Assembly: GCA_036936605.1 (NCBI GenBank)
Contig: JAUPFV010000001.1
Span: forward strand, 121,528,771 to 121,592,770
DNA from: Limnanthes douglasii subsp. nivea
Taxonomy: Eukaryota > Streptophyta > Magnoliopsida > Brassicales > Limnanthaceae
Direction of reading: 5' to 3'
DNA: 64,000 nucleotides
Both the position numbers and the translations under genes were made by a program. How positions within the stretch are numbered: position 1 is the first letter of the stretch; each line of letters opens with the position of its first letter. Under the pieces are notes generated by a model, which made no database searches, was not told the DNA's origin, and saw nothing but the letters and a program-made list of their open reading frames with translations. Shown in pieces: positions 47,024 through 59,286 of this stretch.

Positions 47024-47445
47024 TGATGAGTCCGGATTCTGTCACCACACTTTATGGGAGCCCGGACAAGGTCAACTCGGACAATGTCCACCTCACCAGA
47101 CAGGGGCAGTTCGGACAACTATCATCCACTGAACTATCCGAACAGAACTAAAGTACTTAAAACCTAATCACTTTTTGACTAAGCTACCTATTTACTTACT
47201 TAGAACTAATGGGTCTTTAAACTCGACCTGAATCCATTAAACACGACCCGAAAGCCCATGTGGCCCAAATATAAGGGTATAAATACCCAACCTCCAACAA
47301 TTAAATGAGGGTAATGAAAATTAAATACAACAAGGCAGCTCGATTCTCCCTCTACATTCTACCCAAGTATTAAATACTCTCAAAATTCCACCAAACTCTA
47401 AACAAAAATTCCAAACTTACCCTCAAATAGAAATAAACCTGACCA
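47024..47445 (+). repeat. 5' LTR of a second Tat-type Gypsy subfamily
   Basis: 422 bp, starting TGATGAGTCCGGATTC exactly where LINE similarity stops, with GGGTATAAATACCC (TATA) near 47276 and ending CTGACCA. The PBS-like AATTGGCGGCCACAGCGGG follows. No partner LTR is seen in this window. Confidence 0.75.
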
Positions 47446-47470
47446 AATTGGCGGCCACAGCGGGATCACG
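47446..47470 (+). promoter_or_regulatory. Primer-binding site
   Basis: AATTGGCGGCCACAGCGGGA lies immediately after the LTR end, as expected for the minus-strand DNA primer site. Confidence 0.7.
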
Positions 47471-47517
47471 ACGGTGCTTGAATCTAGCATTCTAAACCAT
47501 CAGAAAAATCAGTCTGA

Positions 47518-49050
47518 ATAAATCAGGACGCCCCGGAAGTACCACCAGCTTTGCTTGAAGTGGTGGGAGAAAATGATGAATATACCATCGAGGAGCGTGA
47601 TAGATTAAAGGGCAAGATAGAAGCTCTGACGACAGAGAAGACAAAGATGGGCATAAAAGAAAAGTCAAAGGCATCAGTTTCTCATCATACTGACAACCCT
47701 AGAGAGCATGAGCCTTCAAAGACCCATGTGAGTACGAAGAAGACTCATGCTAGCTCCAAAAAGTCTCACCGGTCCAAGCCGGTGGAGAGCTCTGATTCAT
47801 ACTCAGAATCTTCCAGTAGCTCCTCGGGCGAAGATGCAGTTGAAGAATCCTTGTCCTCCAGCAGTGATGAGGGCCGATCTAAAAAGAAACAAAAGTTTGT
47901 TAAGAAGTATTCAAGAAAAAGGAATAGGCATGGAAAGTTAAAGAGGCATATAGGCAAAGGGTCATCTCATAGCCGGAGACACATAGACCGGATGCTGGTG
48001 GATCCTTTTGCCTTCCATGATGAGCCATGTATCTTTGCAACTCCTAACGAGGATACCGTTTTCAGTCGTGGCCGGAATTGGAGACAATCTTCATTATCTT
48101 CCAAGATCCTATCCGAGAACCTCCCCAAGAGGTTTGATAGTACGGAAATGGAAAAATACGATGGAAGTAAAGACCCGGACAATCACTTGGAACAATTAAA
48201 AAAAATTATGATGAATTTCAATGATGACGATAAGTTTCTTTGTAGAGCATTCTCCCAATCTTTTACGGGGAGTGCTTTGAAGTGGTATAACATCCTACCA
48301 CAGGGGTGCATCAGAAATTTTGATACCTTTTGGGTGGCCTTCTGGAGGCAGTTTGTTAGAAGTAAGGAGGTGAAGGGAAATGGGGATACAATTATCCATT
48401 GTGCTCAAAAACCGAATGAATCTCTGAAGGAATATATAAGGCTTTGTAAACACTAAAAATGGGTTGGCTGATTGCTTTGAACAAGTGGCAATAGCTTATC
48501 TGAGACATGGCTTAAACCGTGGAAATTTGGCTGATTCAGTGACCAGAAAAAAGGCCATGACATGGGGAGGTCTACTGAATCAGGTTGGAAAGCAAATTAA
48601 CATGGATGAAACAAAGAAAACTAGGGTGCACAGGGAGGTGAGGTCTGCCCCGGCTGCACCAAACCCCAACCAAAATCAGTCCGGGAACAAGGCAAGGGAG
48701 GCCGGACATGGTCATAACAGAGCTAAAGCTCAGTCTCAGCCAGCTGCGCCTGCCTAGAGTCAACAATCTAGAAATAAGAGAGGACCTTGGGTTCAACCGG
48801 AGTGGTTTGCTGAGTTAAAATAAAGTGTAGCCACCATTTATGACAAAACAAAGGAAGAAGTACACTATAGAAGGCCGGATGCGCTACAATCTCCTAGGGA
48901 GCATCGTAATAATTCCTTCTGTCAGTATCATAATGATACTGGCCAAACCACGGAGGATTGTATTGATTAAAGCAAGAAGTCCAGAATTTAATTAAAAGAG
49001 GAAAGTTGGGAGCATATGTTAAAAGAAAAGGAGGAAATAGGCCTGATAAT
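47518..49050 (+). pseudogene. gag: Gypsy gag, second Tat subfamily
   Basis: An ATA at 47518 stands where a start would fit, after a stop; the open frame runs to 48456. Lysine/serine-rich N-terminus, then the Retrotrans_gag core: KYDGSKDPDNHLEQLKKIMM, FTGSALKWYNILPQG and FWRQFVRSKEVKGNGDT. A frameshift near 48445 moves the rest (LADCFEQVAIAYLRHGL, SVTRKKAMTWGGL) to another frame. A TAG at 48757 and the zinc-knuckle-like FCQYHNDTGQTTEDC at 48917-48960 follow. At 49050 the sequence jumps straight into integrase, so protease, RT and RNase H are missing. Confidence 0.9.
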
Positions 49051-50183
49051 GCTCGTGGTTTCCCAATCTTGATGGGGGTTCTTTATTAAAAGTCTTTCAA
49101 TAGGCCTCTACTACATTTCCTCATATTAAATTATTTCTAAAGTAGACTATTAAAATTTCATGATGGAGAAGGGTCATCATATTGTGGTTATAAAGTTTTA
49201 ACTTGAAGAGTCATAATAACAGGATATTATTGGCCTAGCATCATCGCAGATGTTAAAGTTCTTGTGAAGATATGTGATCATTGTCAAAGATATGCAAATG
49301 TCATTCATGTGTCACCAGTCCCCATAGAATCAATATCTCAACTTTCACAATTCTATAGATGGGTACTTGATCTGGTTGGGCCCCTCCCAATGGCTTCAGG
49401 GGGTTGTCGTACCATAATTGTTGAAATACATTATTTCTCCAAATGGATAGAGGCTCCACCTTTGTCTGGAACAAATTCTAAGGCAGTAATTACATTTATT
49501 CTCACCAACATATGCTGCCAATTTGGAATTCCTAAACGCATCACCATAGTTAACGGTCCTCAGTTTGATAATAAGGACATGGTTACGTTTTGTGCATCTA
49601 GAGGAATTCATCATTTTTTTTCTTCTCCTTTACATCCTTAAGCCAATGACAAGTTGAATTAGCAAATCAAAAAATTATGTCACGATTAAAAAATAATTTA
49701 GAGGGAGCTGCTAGGAAATAGACAAGAAACTTGCAAAAAATACTATGGGTATACCGGGCTACTCTACATACAGCCACACAAAAGTCTTCATTTTCTTTAG
49801 TTTATGGGATGGATGCAATCAAACCTGTAAAGGCAACTCTCATTCAAAATTATTTCGAAAGCGAGAATGAGATAGCTATGAGGGCTCAGTTGCATTTGGT
49901 TGAAGAAAAGAGGGTGAAGGCACATTTAAAAACTGAACATTATCAAGGGTTGATGAGGAGTAGGTTTGCCACTAAGGTAAAAATAAGATATTTTCAAGTT
50001 GGAGATAAAGTGTTGAGAAACATATTCTTGCACACCAAGGAGAAACAGTTCGGAAAGTTAGCTCTAAATTGGGAAGGACCATACATCTTATGTGAAAAAG
50101 TTAAGTACAGAACATACAAACTCTACGATAAAGAAGACAACTTGTTGAAGCATCCTTGGAGCATGGAGCATCTCAGGTTGTAA
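49051..50183 (+). pseudogene. Decayed Gypsy integrase, copy 2
   Basis: Same protein remnant as 7808-8940. It keeps CDHCQRY where copy 1 has lost a cysteine, but shares the loss in the HHCC finger (GSSYCGYK), the replaced second catalytic Asp (ITIVNGPQFDNK) and the stop after ANDKLN. The C-terminal tail is open from 49731 to 50183 (YRATLHTATQKSSFSLVYGM, NWEGPYIL, HPWSMEHLRL). Fused upstream to gag of a different Gypsy subfamily. Confidence 0.92.
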
Positions 50184-50888
50184 TTAGAGTAAGCTCATCT
50201 TGTAAATATTTCTTTTGCTTTACTTCAATATAAATATTGGGGGACATACTCCTTCCTACCTTGGTGGCGCAGGGAGGTTTTAATGAGGTGTACAAATTTA
50301 TCATTTGTCTCTTTTAAAGTTGTTATTTTGGTTGGATCAGAAGTATTAAAATTTTATTAAAAGCTTGTTTCCCTCAAATAGATTATCTTTGAGTTGATCG
50401 GAAGTATTAAAGACTTACTCAACCCTTGATGGGTTAAAGGCTTATTAAACGCGTGTTGCCCTTAAATGGATTACCTTTGAGTGGATCAGATGTATTAAAG
50501 ACTTGTTGACCACCTTATGGATTAAAATATTATTGAACGACTGTTGCCTTTAAATGAGTGATCTATGTATAGATCGGATAAATGTAAGATTGATTAAGTT
50601 TATAATTCCTATGAAGAAAACATTTTTTATTTTTTATTTAATTTTTTTAAAATACTCGGATATTAAGGGAAGTATAAAAGAAGATAAGGAAAAAAAATAC
50701 TAAGTTAGTAAAATTTGAAATGACATGGAATACGAATAGAATCATAAAAGAATCTGATCCACGTTACAAAATTCCTTGTAAACCACAAGGAGTTGTAAAA
50801 CAAGAGCTTCCAGAAAATCAGATATAAAAACAACAAAATGCCTTGCATACTCCAACGACTTCGATTCAGAATACCAACACTGTAAAAA
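50184..50888. repeat. Gypsy 3' spacer, copy 2
   Basis: Duplicate of 8941-9650 with the same imperfect GATCAGAAGTATTAAA units (about 50335-50565). No gene. Confidence 0.7.
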
Positions 50889-52761
50889 TAATTAACCTTA
50901 GGGCTCGTTCCCTTCGGTTTTCTTCTCAACATTACCATCTTTTTTCTCCTCTTTATCATCACTTGAGTCATGCTCAAGATCTGGTGAAGACATAGACCTT
51001 ACCATCATGTTGAATTTATTACTTTGTGTTATAGTATGAAAGGGAACTTCGTCATCCGGTACAAAACTCCACAGTTTCCTAAGAGACCGTTTGGGAAACG
51101 TTTCATGGAACAAAAGGACCATATATACTTTAACAGACTCTTCCCTCCATTCCATGAATTTCAACACCCCTTCAGTATATTCTTTCCTTGCTGGGGCTAT
51201 ATCTTGGGCCTTTGTTTCTTTCAAAGAGGTGATATTATCATCCTTTTTCTTGAGAAGATCTTGTAATTTCTTCTTCTCTTTGGATAATTGTTCATTGATA
51301 ATTTTCTCATTGGTTAGTGCTTCATTAATGGAATTAAGCTACTAGGAAGTGGTAGACTGGAGTTCAGTATAGCTGGTTCTTGATTTTTCTCGATTGGCCT
51401 TAGCTTGTTCCAAATCAGCACTCAGTTGCTCTTTTTCTTTACGCAAAGTTTCAACCTTTTTTTGTTCGACCACGAGGAAATCTTTCAGGCCTTAGTTGTC
51501 AGTTTGAAGGGAAATTATGTCTTTTTTTCTGAGCTCTGACTTGTTTTTCCAAGTCAACTATTGTCCTGATGTATATGCTCATTGGATACTTTAAAATATT
51601 CACCATCATGAATCATTGCATTGACTATGGTGGTTGTATGAGGGAAGGTTCGATCAAAATATTCTTTGTCAAATTAACTGAAGTACAATTTCCTATATCA
51701 TCCTCGTTAACATTACCTTCAGCAAAAGGTTGGTCAGCGGTAGGAAACACTTGAGAGGAAGGATCAGCATGTACCTATTTTTGGGGAGGAACTTTAGTAG
51801 GAAGGATAAGAGGAATGACCTCGGATCGGAGTATGTCTCCGAACCGATGCCCCTTTCTTCTTCTTTTCTATCATGTTATCACTACCCCCTTGGCATCTCT
51901 TGTGTCTTTTTTTATTCTTAATTTTTGGAGAATGTTGTGGCCCTTTGGTCTGACCTATTATTACCACTACAGCCTCCAATAATGCAGCATCAATCCCTCA
52001 TGGGAATCCCGAACTACTCACATCGGGAAGCCCTCTAGAGGAATCTTCACATTTCTTCTTCTTCTTCTTGATTTTTGTCAAGATTACTATAAGCCTTATT
52101 CGTAGCTAGTAAATAAAAGCTTGCCATCAGTTTCCTTAGTTTGTTTGAAGATATTAGCAGCTTCACGAGGACTGATAAACTATTTCCATGAGAGAGCCGT
52201 AGTTGAGCTTGTTCTCCATAGATGGTCCCTTACCATGTTAGCTGCAGTAAAAAAATTATGGAGCCCAGTTCCCCAATTCTTTATAGCACACTGATTTTGC
52301 TTTGAAAAAGTAGTTCATCCCCACTCTAAATATTCTGAGAACATCTTTGAAAACACGGAAAGATAAAATCCGATGTGGAGTTTTAATATTATCATCCGAT
52401 GTGAAGTTCAATACTAACATCCGATGTGAAATTTAATATCAATTGTAGAGTGTTTACCTGAACTTTTCCAGTATCTAGTTAAAGCACTTTAATTTCCTTT
52501 GGAAGTTATCTTCTTTTCATTTTCCCAAGAACCACTGATGATGAGGAATTAAGTCCTCCAAGTCTTATTAGCCTCAAGAAAATCATCATCCACCTTATAA
52601 TCATTCCCTATGTTGAAATAATTGAAGGGGATATGATGGTTTCGACACAAGCCGACACAACAGAAAACTGTTCCATGAACATTAGAATCTTGGAAAGTCT
52701 TGAGGCAATGATGTTGGCTAATAAGGTATACCAAGCATTGAGGCTTAACTAACACAGACAT
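50889..52761 (-). pseudogene. Decayed antisense ORF of the Tat element, copy 2
   Basis: Duplicate of 11520-9653. The first segment, 52761-52549, reads IPFNYFNIGNDYKVDDDFLE. A shifted frame gives the SGSWENEKK part. The coiled-coil end at about 51350-50895 reads SLRKLWSFVPDDEVPF followed by an acidic tail (SSDDKEEKKDGN). It shares most stops with copy 1, so it had decayed before duplication. Confidence 0.75.
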
Positions 52762-53331
52762 AGTTTTACTAAGTGAAAGTATCTAACTATCTCTAGGTCC
52801 AAAGGGAACCGAAGACCCCCGTTTAGTACTTCGGTATATACCACTAGGTCTTTAGCCTTGTTATCCACTGGAGTCTCATCAGGGATGGGAATTCTCCCCT
52901 TGATAGACTCCGAAAAAGCCTCATTTATTCCTTATTCTATATAACTCAACAGTGTGGATATACACATAAGAGATTTTTTGAAGTTCTAACAAGTACTTAA
53001 CACTGACCTTGAAAATGTTAGGTATTAGATGATAATAAAAAACTTGACTATGTACTTATGGATACTCAATTTCTCATTCTCTATTCATATTCATATTATT
53101 TTTGACAATTCGATCGATATATTTTATAAAAAAAATTGGATTAAAGATTTCAATTAAATTAGTATAATTCATTTTTTAAATCAATTTTTAGTTTTCTACC
53201 CATAAAATTTAATTTTATTAAAATTTTATAAATTCAAAAATTAACACCATATGATTCAAAATCAATAAATTATGTATCAAATTGTGATGATAACGAAGAA
53301 ACACGACTCACATCCTACTTGTTAACTTTCA
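52762..53331. other. Spacer before LINE copy 2
   Basis: Duplicate of 11521-12100; no gene or LTR recognised. Confidence 0.5.
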
Positions 53332-53399
53332 TCAGTTTAACTCAAAAAACGTTGGCCCTAAACCCACATCACCAACTATTATATCGAAGAATAAATTCT
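53332..53399. repeat. Left direct repeat flanking LINE copy 2
   Basis: Same as 12101-12167, repeated imperfectly at 59225-59286 after the LINE tail. Confidence 0.65.
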
Positions 53400-53479
53400 G
53401 AAAGAAAGTGAAAAAAAAATCTTTCTCTCCAAGAAAGTAAAATTTCTTTCTTGATCGCTCAACTGATTTGAGGGAATAT

Positions 53480-54610
53480 ATGATTAATAACAATAACAAT
53501 ACAGATGGGAAATCTCTTTATATGCTGAAATTGTAAAGAAAAACTCAAGACATGAAGGAAAACTTGATTTCGAGCCAGAAACTAGTGACATCAAATCAGA
53601 CCACCTATCGATCCAATATAGTATAGATGTTCTTCAACATTTGAAGTCAAAATCCAAGCATTCAATAGTGGGAAAGTTCACACATGGCTTACCTAAAGTA
53701 AATCTTTTTATTCAGTTCCTTGAATCATTTAAGTTTCAGTCAGCATATAAGTATAAGATCTGGGACTCCAGACACATCATATTAGAGTTTGATGCCAAAC
53801 AAGATCTTGGCAAAATATGGCAGTGTGTAGTCTGGACCATCATGAGTACAGTAATGAGGCTCTTGAAATGGTCAGGAAAATTTACAAAGGAAATCCCTAT
53901 TGCACCTGTTTGGATTAAGCTTGACATGCCAGAACACTTATATGATAGAAGTCTGGTTACTACTATAGCATCTATGATAGGTGAAACACTTATGGTTAAA
54001 GTTCCAGATGAAAATAGGTTGTTTCTATCTTGCACTACTTTAGTCGAATTAGATGTTACTTCCAAGTTGCAGAATGATGTATGGATAGGCTTCGGCTCAA
54101 ACTTTAGACACTCAGTTAGAATATCATACATGAATCTGCCACGATACTGTAGTCATTGCCTTCACCTTGGTCATAGCAAAGACAAATGCAAGATTTTTTT
54201 AAAGAAAATGAGGATGAAACATGGAGTCCGATGCTTCTCCAAAGGTTGATAATATAGGAAGTCTTCAACATTCTCCAAAGAACAATCTTTATTGGAAGAC
54301 TCAATCTCCTGAATTTTTCAGAGAAGATCAAGATCTTTATAGAGAGGATCAAGATACTAACTGTAGAAACTCCATTGAGCAGTCTGAACAAGAAATAAAG
54401 GATCAAGATGAGGAGAATACTAATCATGATGATAACTATTCTAAAGATCAAAGGAATCAAAATAAAGATGAAAAAGGAAACTTTAAGGAGATCTTTGATA
54501 AAAAGCTTAAGGCTGCTAAAGGGAAAAAGAGAACAAGGAGTAAAATTATTAAAGCGTTGCAATTCAATGGTTCAAGTAAATCTAAATCCTCTAACTCTCT
54601 TAATGATTAA
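53480..54610 (+). pseudogene. LINE ORF1, copy 2
   Basis: The ATG at 53480 is followed by a 2-base loss near 53517 (copy 1 has the complete SYAEIVKKN). The frame is then open to 54249 through DUF4283 (GKFTHGLPKVNLFIQF, WDSRHIILEF, APVWIKLDMPEHL) and a CCHC knuckle (YCSHCLHLGHSKDKC, 54145-54190). The charged C-terminal tail (SPKVDNIGSLQHSPKN to NSLND) lies in another frame up to the stop at 54608. ORF1 binds the element RNA in a cytoplasmic particle. Confidence 0.88.
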
Positions 54611-55589
54611 TATTATAAACTGGAACATTAGAGGTATAAAAGATAAAACCTCCATTAAAAGGCTAAAATATTTGTCTAAGAAAAATAATGCTAAGATTAT
54701 AGCTGTTCAAGACCCTTTAGTTAGTGTGGATTTTATTAACATCATTGCTAACAAGCTTGGTTTTGATAATTTTGCTCACAACAGAACTAATAAGATTTGG
54801 ATCTTTTGGCATAATGATTTATCTGTTTTGATTCTCAATGATCTTAATCAGCGTTTGAATCTTAAAATTAACTTTAAAAATGATAATACCTATGTTATGC
54901 TTACTTTTGTTTATGCTAAATTCCAAAGGCTCGACAAAATTGAGCTTTGGAACTTCCTCAAAAGTATTGCTACTAATGAGTTTAGTTGGCTGATTTGTGG
55001 TGATTTTAATGTTGTTAGTTCTATTGATAAACATGTAGGTTGTAGTACTTTTTTTATTAATAGCATTAATGATTTCAATGATATAATAAGCCAATGCAAT
55101 ATAGAAGATTTTAGTTACATTGGATCGAAGTTCACATGGTCTAATGGCTCCAAATGGAAGCGTTTAGACAAACAATTTATCAACAAAAAATGGTCCAATT
55201 ATTTTGCTAATATTAGGATCTATCATCAAGCTAGGACTTGTTTAGACCACATGCCAATTATCATATTTATATCTAATGATTTCACTAGAGTAAAATCTAT
55301 TTTCAAGTTTCAGGAAATGTGGACTATGGAAGATAACTTTCTGCCTTTTGTTGAAACCAATTGGAATGAGGATTTGATGGGAGCTCCTTTGTTCATCATT
55401 TGGAACAAATTAAAGAGGCTTAAAAAAGGTTTGATCAGTTGGAATAAAAGCAACATTGGTAACATTTTCAACAAAGTTCAAAGTTTAGAAGATGAATTCT
55501 TAGTTATGGAGCTTAATCATCATAATCTTCAAACTAATGAGTCTAAGCATCAACTTGCTAAAGTAAATGCTCTGCTCATTAAGGCTTAG
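54603..55589 (+). pseudogene. LINE ORF2 endonuclease, copy 2
   Basis: The ATG at 54603 opens MINIINWNIRGIKDKT, the usual ORF2 start, and overlaps the ORF1 stop by a few bases. Motifs: IIAVQDP (in place of QET), IWIFWHNDLSV, WLICGDFNVVSSIDKHVG, YIGSKFTWSNGSKWKRLD and CLDHMPIIIF. The domain looks intact to about residue 240. The frame ends at TAG 55587 inside the linker to RT, with a second stop close behind. Confidence 0.9.
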
Positions 55590-57140
55590 AGAATAAAAGA
55601 GGCTTAATGGAGACAACAATGTTACTCTAACTGTACTATTGAAGGTGATAAAAATACTATATTTTATCATAGTTTTGTTCAAAAGAAGAGAAGAATGAAC
55701 ACCATTAATGGTATTAAGAATGGTGATGCTTGGATCACTGATAAGAAGGAAATTCGCCTTTCTACTGTTGATTTCTTTGAGCATGCTCTCACTGATTACC
55801 CTTATGCTAATAAAGATAAGGAGTACCTTTGTATGAATGATGAGCTGCTGAACAACATTCTAACCATTATCACTGATGAAGATAACAGAAACTTGCTTAA
55901 GCCTCATGATGAAACTGAAATTTGGGACATCATCAAGAACATGAATCCTGCAAGTGCCCCAGGTATGGATAGTTTCACTCATAGCTTCTATAAATGTTGT
56001 TGGCACATCATTAAATATGATATGATAAATGCTATGAAAGATTTCCTGCTTGGTAAGAACATACCTAGTGGCATCTTTGCTACTGGTATATATGTTTAAT
56101 TCCTAAGCTTGCTAACTCTTTAAGATGGAAGGACTATAGACCAATAAGTCTTTGTTCTCTTCTTAACCGTATAATGTCTAAAATTATTGTCAATAGGCTT
56201 TCTATTATTTTTCCCAAAATCATCTCTACTAATCAAGGAGGCTTTGTCCCTGGTAAATGTATTCAGGAAAACATTCTGATATCCAAAGAGCATCTTTATG
56301 ATCTAAATAGAAAGATTAAAGATAATAACATTTTAATTCAGCTTGATATGTCAAAGGCATTTGACAAGCTAACTCATTGCCTTATTTTGAAAGTCATTAA
56401 AAAGTTTGGTTTTTCTACTAGATTTGTTTGCCTTATTAAGAAGATTATCGGTGTTGTTAATGTATCCATTCTTGTCAATGGTGAGGTTTTTGGTTTCTTT
56501 AGAACCAAAAAAGGTCTAAGACAAGGAGATCATACCCCTCCTTATCTCTTCATCATTGCAGAGGAGGTGTTGATAAGAGGTATTAACTCTTTTTCTCTCT
56601 TAACAAATCTATGTATTATAGAAGTAGAAGTTGTATTAACGCTAACAGCCTTGCTTTTACTGACGGTATTTTGTTATTTACTAATTGCAAAGACTCTACT
56701 ATTCTTAATCTATGTAGCTTTCTGCAAAGATATCAAACTATTTCGGGTCAAGTTGTTAATAAAGAAAAAACCAAGATTGTTATGGCTAATGGTATGAACT
56801 TATCTAGGATTGAAGTTATTATAAATAATTCTGGTTTCTGTTCTAGTTATTTACCCACAGATTATTTAGGTGTGATCATCAATACGAACAATAAAGTCAA
56901 CAACTATAACAACCTGATTTGCAAAATCAGCAATAAAATCAATGATTGGGATGCTTCTCACCTTTCCTTTGCTGGCAAACTTACTTTAATTAAGTCTGTA
57001 TTGATGAATATAGTTCTATATTGGATGGAAAGTAATGTTCTCCCTAATGGTATTATTATTAAGCTAGAAACTATATTGAAAATATTTCTTTTGGGTTCAG
57101 ACAATTTTAGAAAATAAAGTTCATTGGGGTAGATGGAATA
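55590..57140 (+). pseudogene. LINE ORF2 reverse transcriptase, copy 2
   Basis: RVT_1 in three frames. 55695-56099 has NPASAPGMDSFTHSFYKCC. After a shift at about 56095, 56174-56600 has NRLSIIFPKIIS, NQGGFVPGKCIQEN, LDMSKAFDKL and GLRQGDHTPPYLFIIAEEVL. After another shift near 56600, 56611-57117 carries the catalytic site as AFTDGILLF where FADD is usual, so one essential Asp is Gly and the preceding Ala is Thr. YLGVIINTNNKV and WDASHLSFAGKLTLIKSVL follow. Inactive on several grounds. Confidence 0.9.
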
Positions 57141-57142
57141 CT

Positions 57143-58722
57143 TTGTCTAAAACGTATCAAGAGAGAGGTTTAAATGTTCAAAATTTTGAAGATATTCAAA
57201 CTGCTATATCTTGTAATATTTGGGCTACTTTTAGAGATAACAAAACTTATTGGTCCAATATCAGATATTCAAACTGTAATAAGTATCATCCTTTACAGAT
57301 TAATCCTTCTAAAGCTGGATCAATGGTTTGGAAAAAAATGATGAAGGTTCGTGAGGTTGCTGAAAATCATATTAGCTGGAGTTTAGGAAATTGACAAGTT
57401 GACATCTGGCTTGATAACTGGACAAATACTCAATTTATTTTGAAGTTAAATGTTCCTTCTAATAATCTGTGGTTCTTTCGTGAAAAGTTTAACAATTATT
57501 GGTCTAACAATGGTTGGGATTTATCTAAAGTTATTAATCTTATTCAGCCTGATATTATTGAAATAATAACTCAGGTTACTATCAAGGTTGATAAGGAGGA
57601 TGCTTTGGTTTGGAATCTGGCCAAAAGTGGTAAGCAAAACTTGAAAGATACTTGGGATAATGTTAGGACTAAATACAATTGTTCATATGTCTTCAACAAA
57701 ATTTGGAATAACCTGACTCCTGAAAAAATCTCTTTCATGCATTGGAAATTACTTCATAATTACGTTTCTGTTGATTCTATTGTTAAAAAAGAGGAATTTT
57801 TTTTGCCTCCAAATGCCAATTTTGTAATAATTGTGAGACTATTAACCATGTTTCTGTCTCTTGTAAGTTTTCTTGGTCTGTTTGGTTACATTATGCAGAC
57901 ATCTTCAGTGTTCACATTGCAAGGCATATGAATGTTATTCATCTAAGTAGAGTTTGGCAATGGCCTAATTCTAAGAAGATTCAGGTTAGAAATATCTTAC
58001 CCTCTATTATCTTTCATGCAATTTGGAAAGCCAGAAATCTGTCGAAAATTAAAGGTGTTTTCACCTCCCTCAATTATGCTATTAATCAAATAAATATAAT
58101 GCTTCATACTCTTGATATTAGAAGGATGTTAAATATAGCTCATTGGAAAGACAACTCTAATGCTGCCTGTAAATTGGGATATTTTAATCATCTTAGCTCT
58201 ACGAATAGGCCTATCTACCTTAAGTGGCTTCTTCCTCCTACTGGGAGATTGAAGATGAACACGGATGCCTCTTGCCTTAGCATTGGGGAATCTAGTGGTT
58301 CGGTTGTTACTAGGGATAGCAATGGAAACCTCTTACATGATTCTAACTATCTTTATGGCAAAACCAGTCCCCTTATTGCTGAGACAAGGGCACTGTTAGA
58401 TGGTTTACTCACTTGTAGAGCTAATAATTGGCTGTCGATTGATATTGAAACTTATTGTTTAACTGTTTTTAATCTGTTGAATAATCAAAACAAGAATGCT
58501 CATTGGTATTTAAAACCTATTATCGACTCCATTCTTAAGCTAATTGATCCAAACATGTTTTTAATTCATATTTTCAGAGAACAAAACGAGACAGCTGATT
58601 GGCTTGCCCGACATTCTTTGAAATCCAAGGAAACATTCAACATTCTTCCTAATTGTATCCCTAATAATCTGAAAGCTATCACTATTCGCCAGGCTTTGGG
58701 GCTGGGTTATATCACTAATTAG
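57143..58722 (+). pseudogene. LINE ORF2 zf-RVT and RNase H, copy 2
   Basis: Connection (TYQERGLNVQNFEDIQTAIS), then zf-RVT (FNKIWNNLTPEKISFMHWKL and the CNNCETINHVSVSCKFSW pieces in split frames). 57928-58722 is one open frame ending in an RVT_3 RNase H: KMNTDASCLSIGESSGSVV, AETRALLDGLLTC, IETYC and NETADWLARHSLKSKE. The third acidic position, usually D in ETD, is Y here. An early stop at 57392 breaks the linker. Confidence 0.88.
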
Positions 58723-59160
58723 TTTTAGTTTGCTTACCATTGCTAATGAAAAATGCTGCTGATAAAGGACTGTTGGTTTGATACTGATGCAGGCCTGTTG
58801 GTTTGTTGTAAAGCTGAGTTGTTGAAGAAATTGCATTATATTAGAGCTATATTGCTTGATCCGCGCTGATTGAGGGCTGCTCTTATGGCTGATGGTAGCA
58901 TTGACTCATTTCGCTAGATTGTATTTGGTGTTGCGTTTTGGCTGCTAGTTGCATCAAAGCTCAAGTAGAGTCGGATGCATTTCATGGAGTTGTGTCTAAG
59001 GCCTGATGGTAGTCTCTTTTGTTGGCCGGTCTTTGAATTTGGACCTACGTATATAAACTGTTAGCCTTCTGGTCTAAGCTCAACTCAAAGTTGTATAAGT
59101 TTCTTTGGCCTAATTTTTTGAATTTGTTTTTTTAGTAACCTTTTACATTAATAAAGTTCC

Positions 59161-59224
<64 letters not shown>

Positions 59225-59228
<4 letters not shown>

Positions 59229-59286
59229 TTTAACTAAAATAACATGGCCCTAATCCCAGATCACCAACTATTATATGGAATAAATA
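59225..59286. repeat. Right direct repeat flanking LINE copy 2
   Basis: Imperfect partner of 53332-53399, directly after the (TA)n tail. Confidence 0.65.

Larger units (their letters stand above)
53400..59224 (+). mobile_element. LINE (plant L1 type), copy 2, nearly full length but inactive
   Basis: Full order: leader, ORF1 with DUF4283 and zinc knuckle, ORF2 with endonuclease, RT, zf-RVT and RNase H, AATAAA near 59151, then (TA)n of about 60 bp in place of poly(A). It keeps all four segments deleted from copy 1, but has frameshifts in ORF1, two or more stops in ORF2 (55587 and 55605) and damaged catalytic motifs. Confidence 0.92.
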
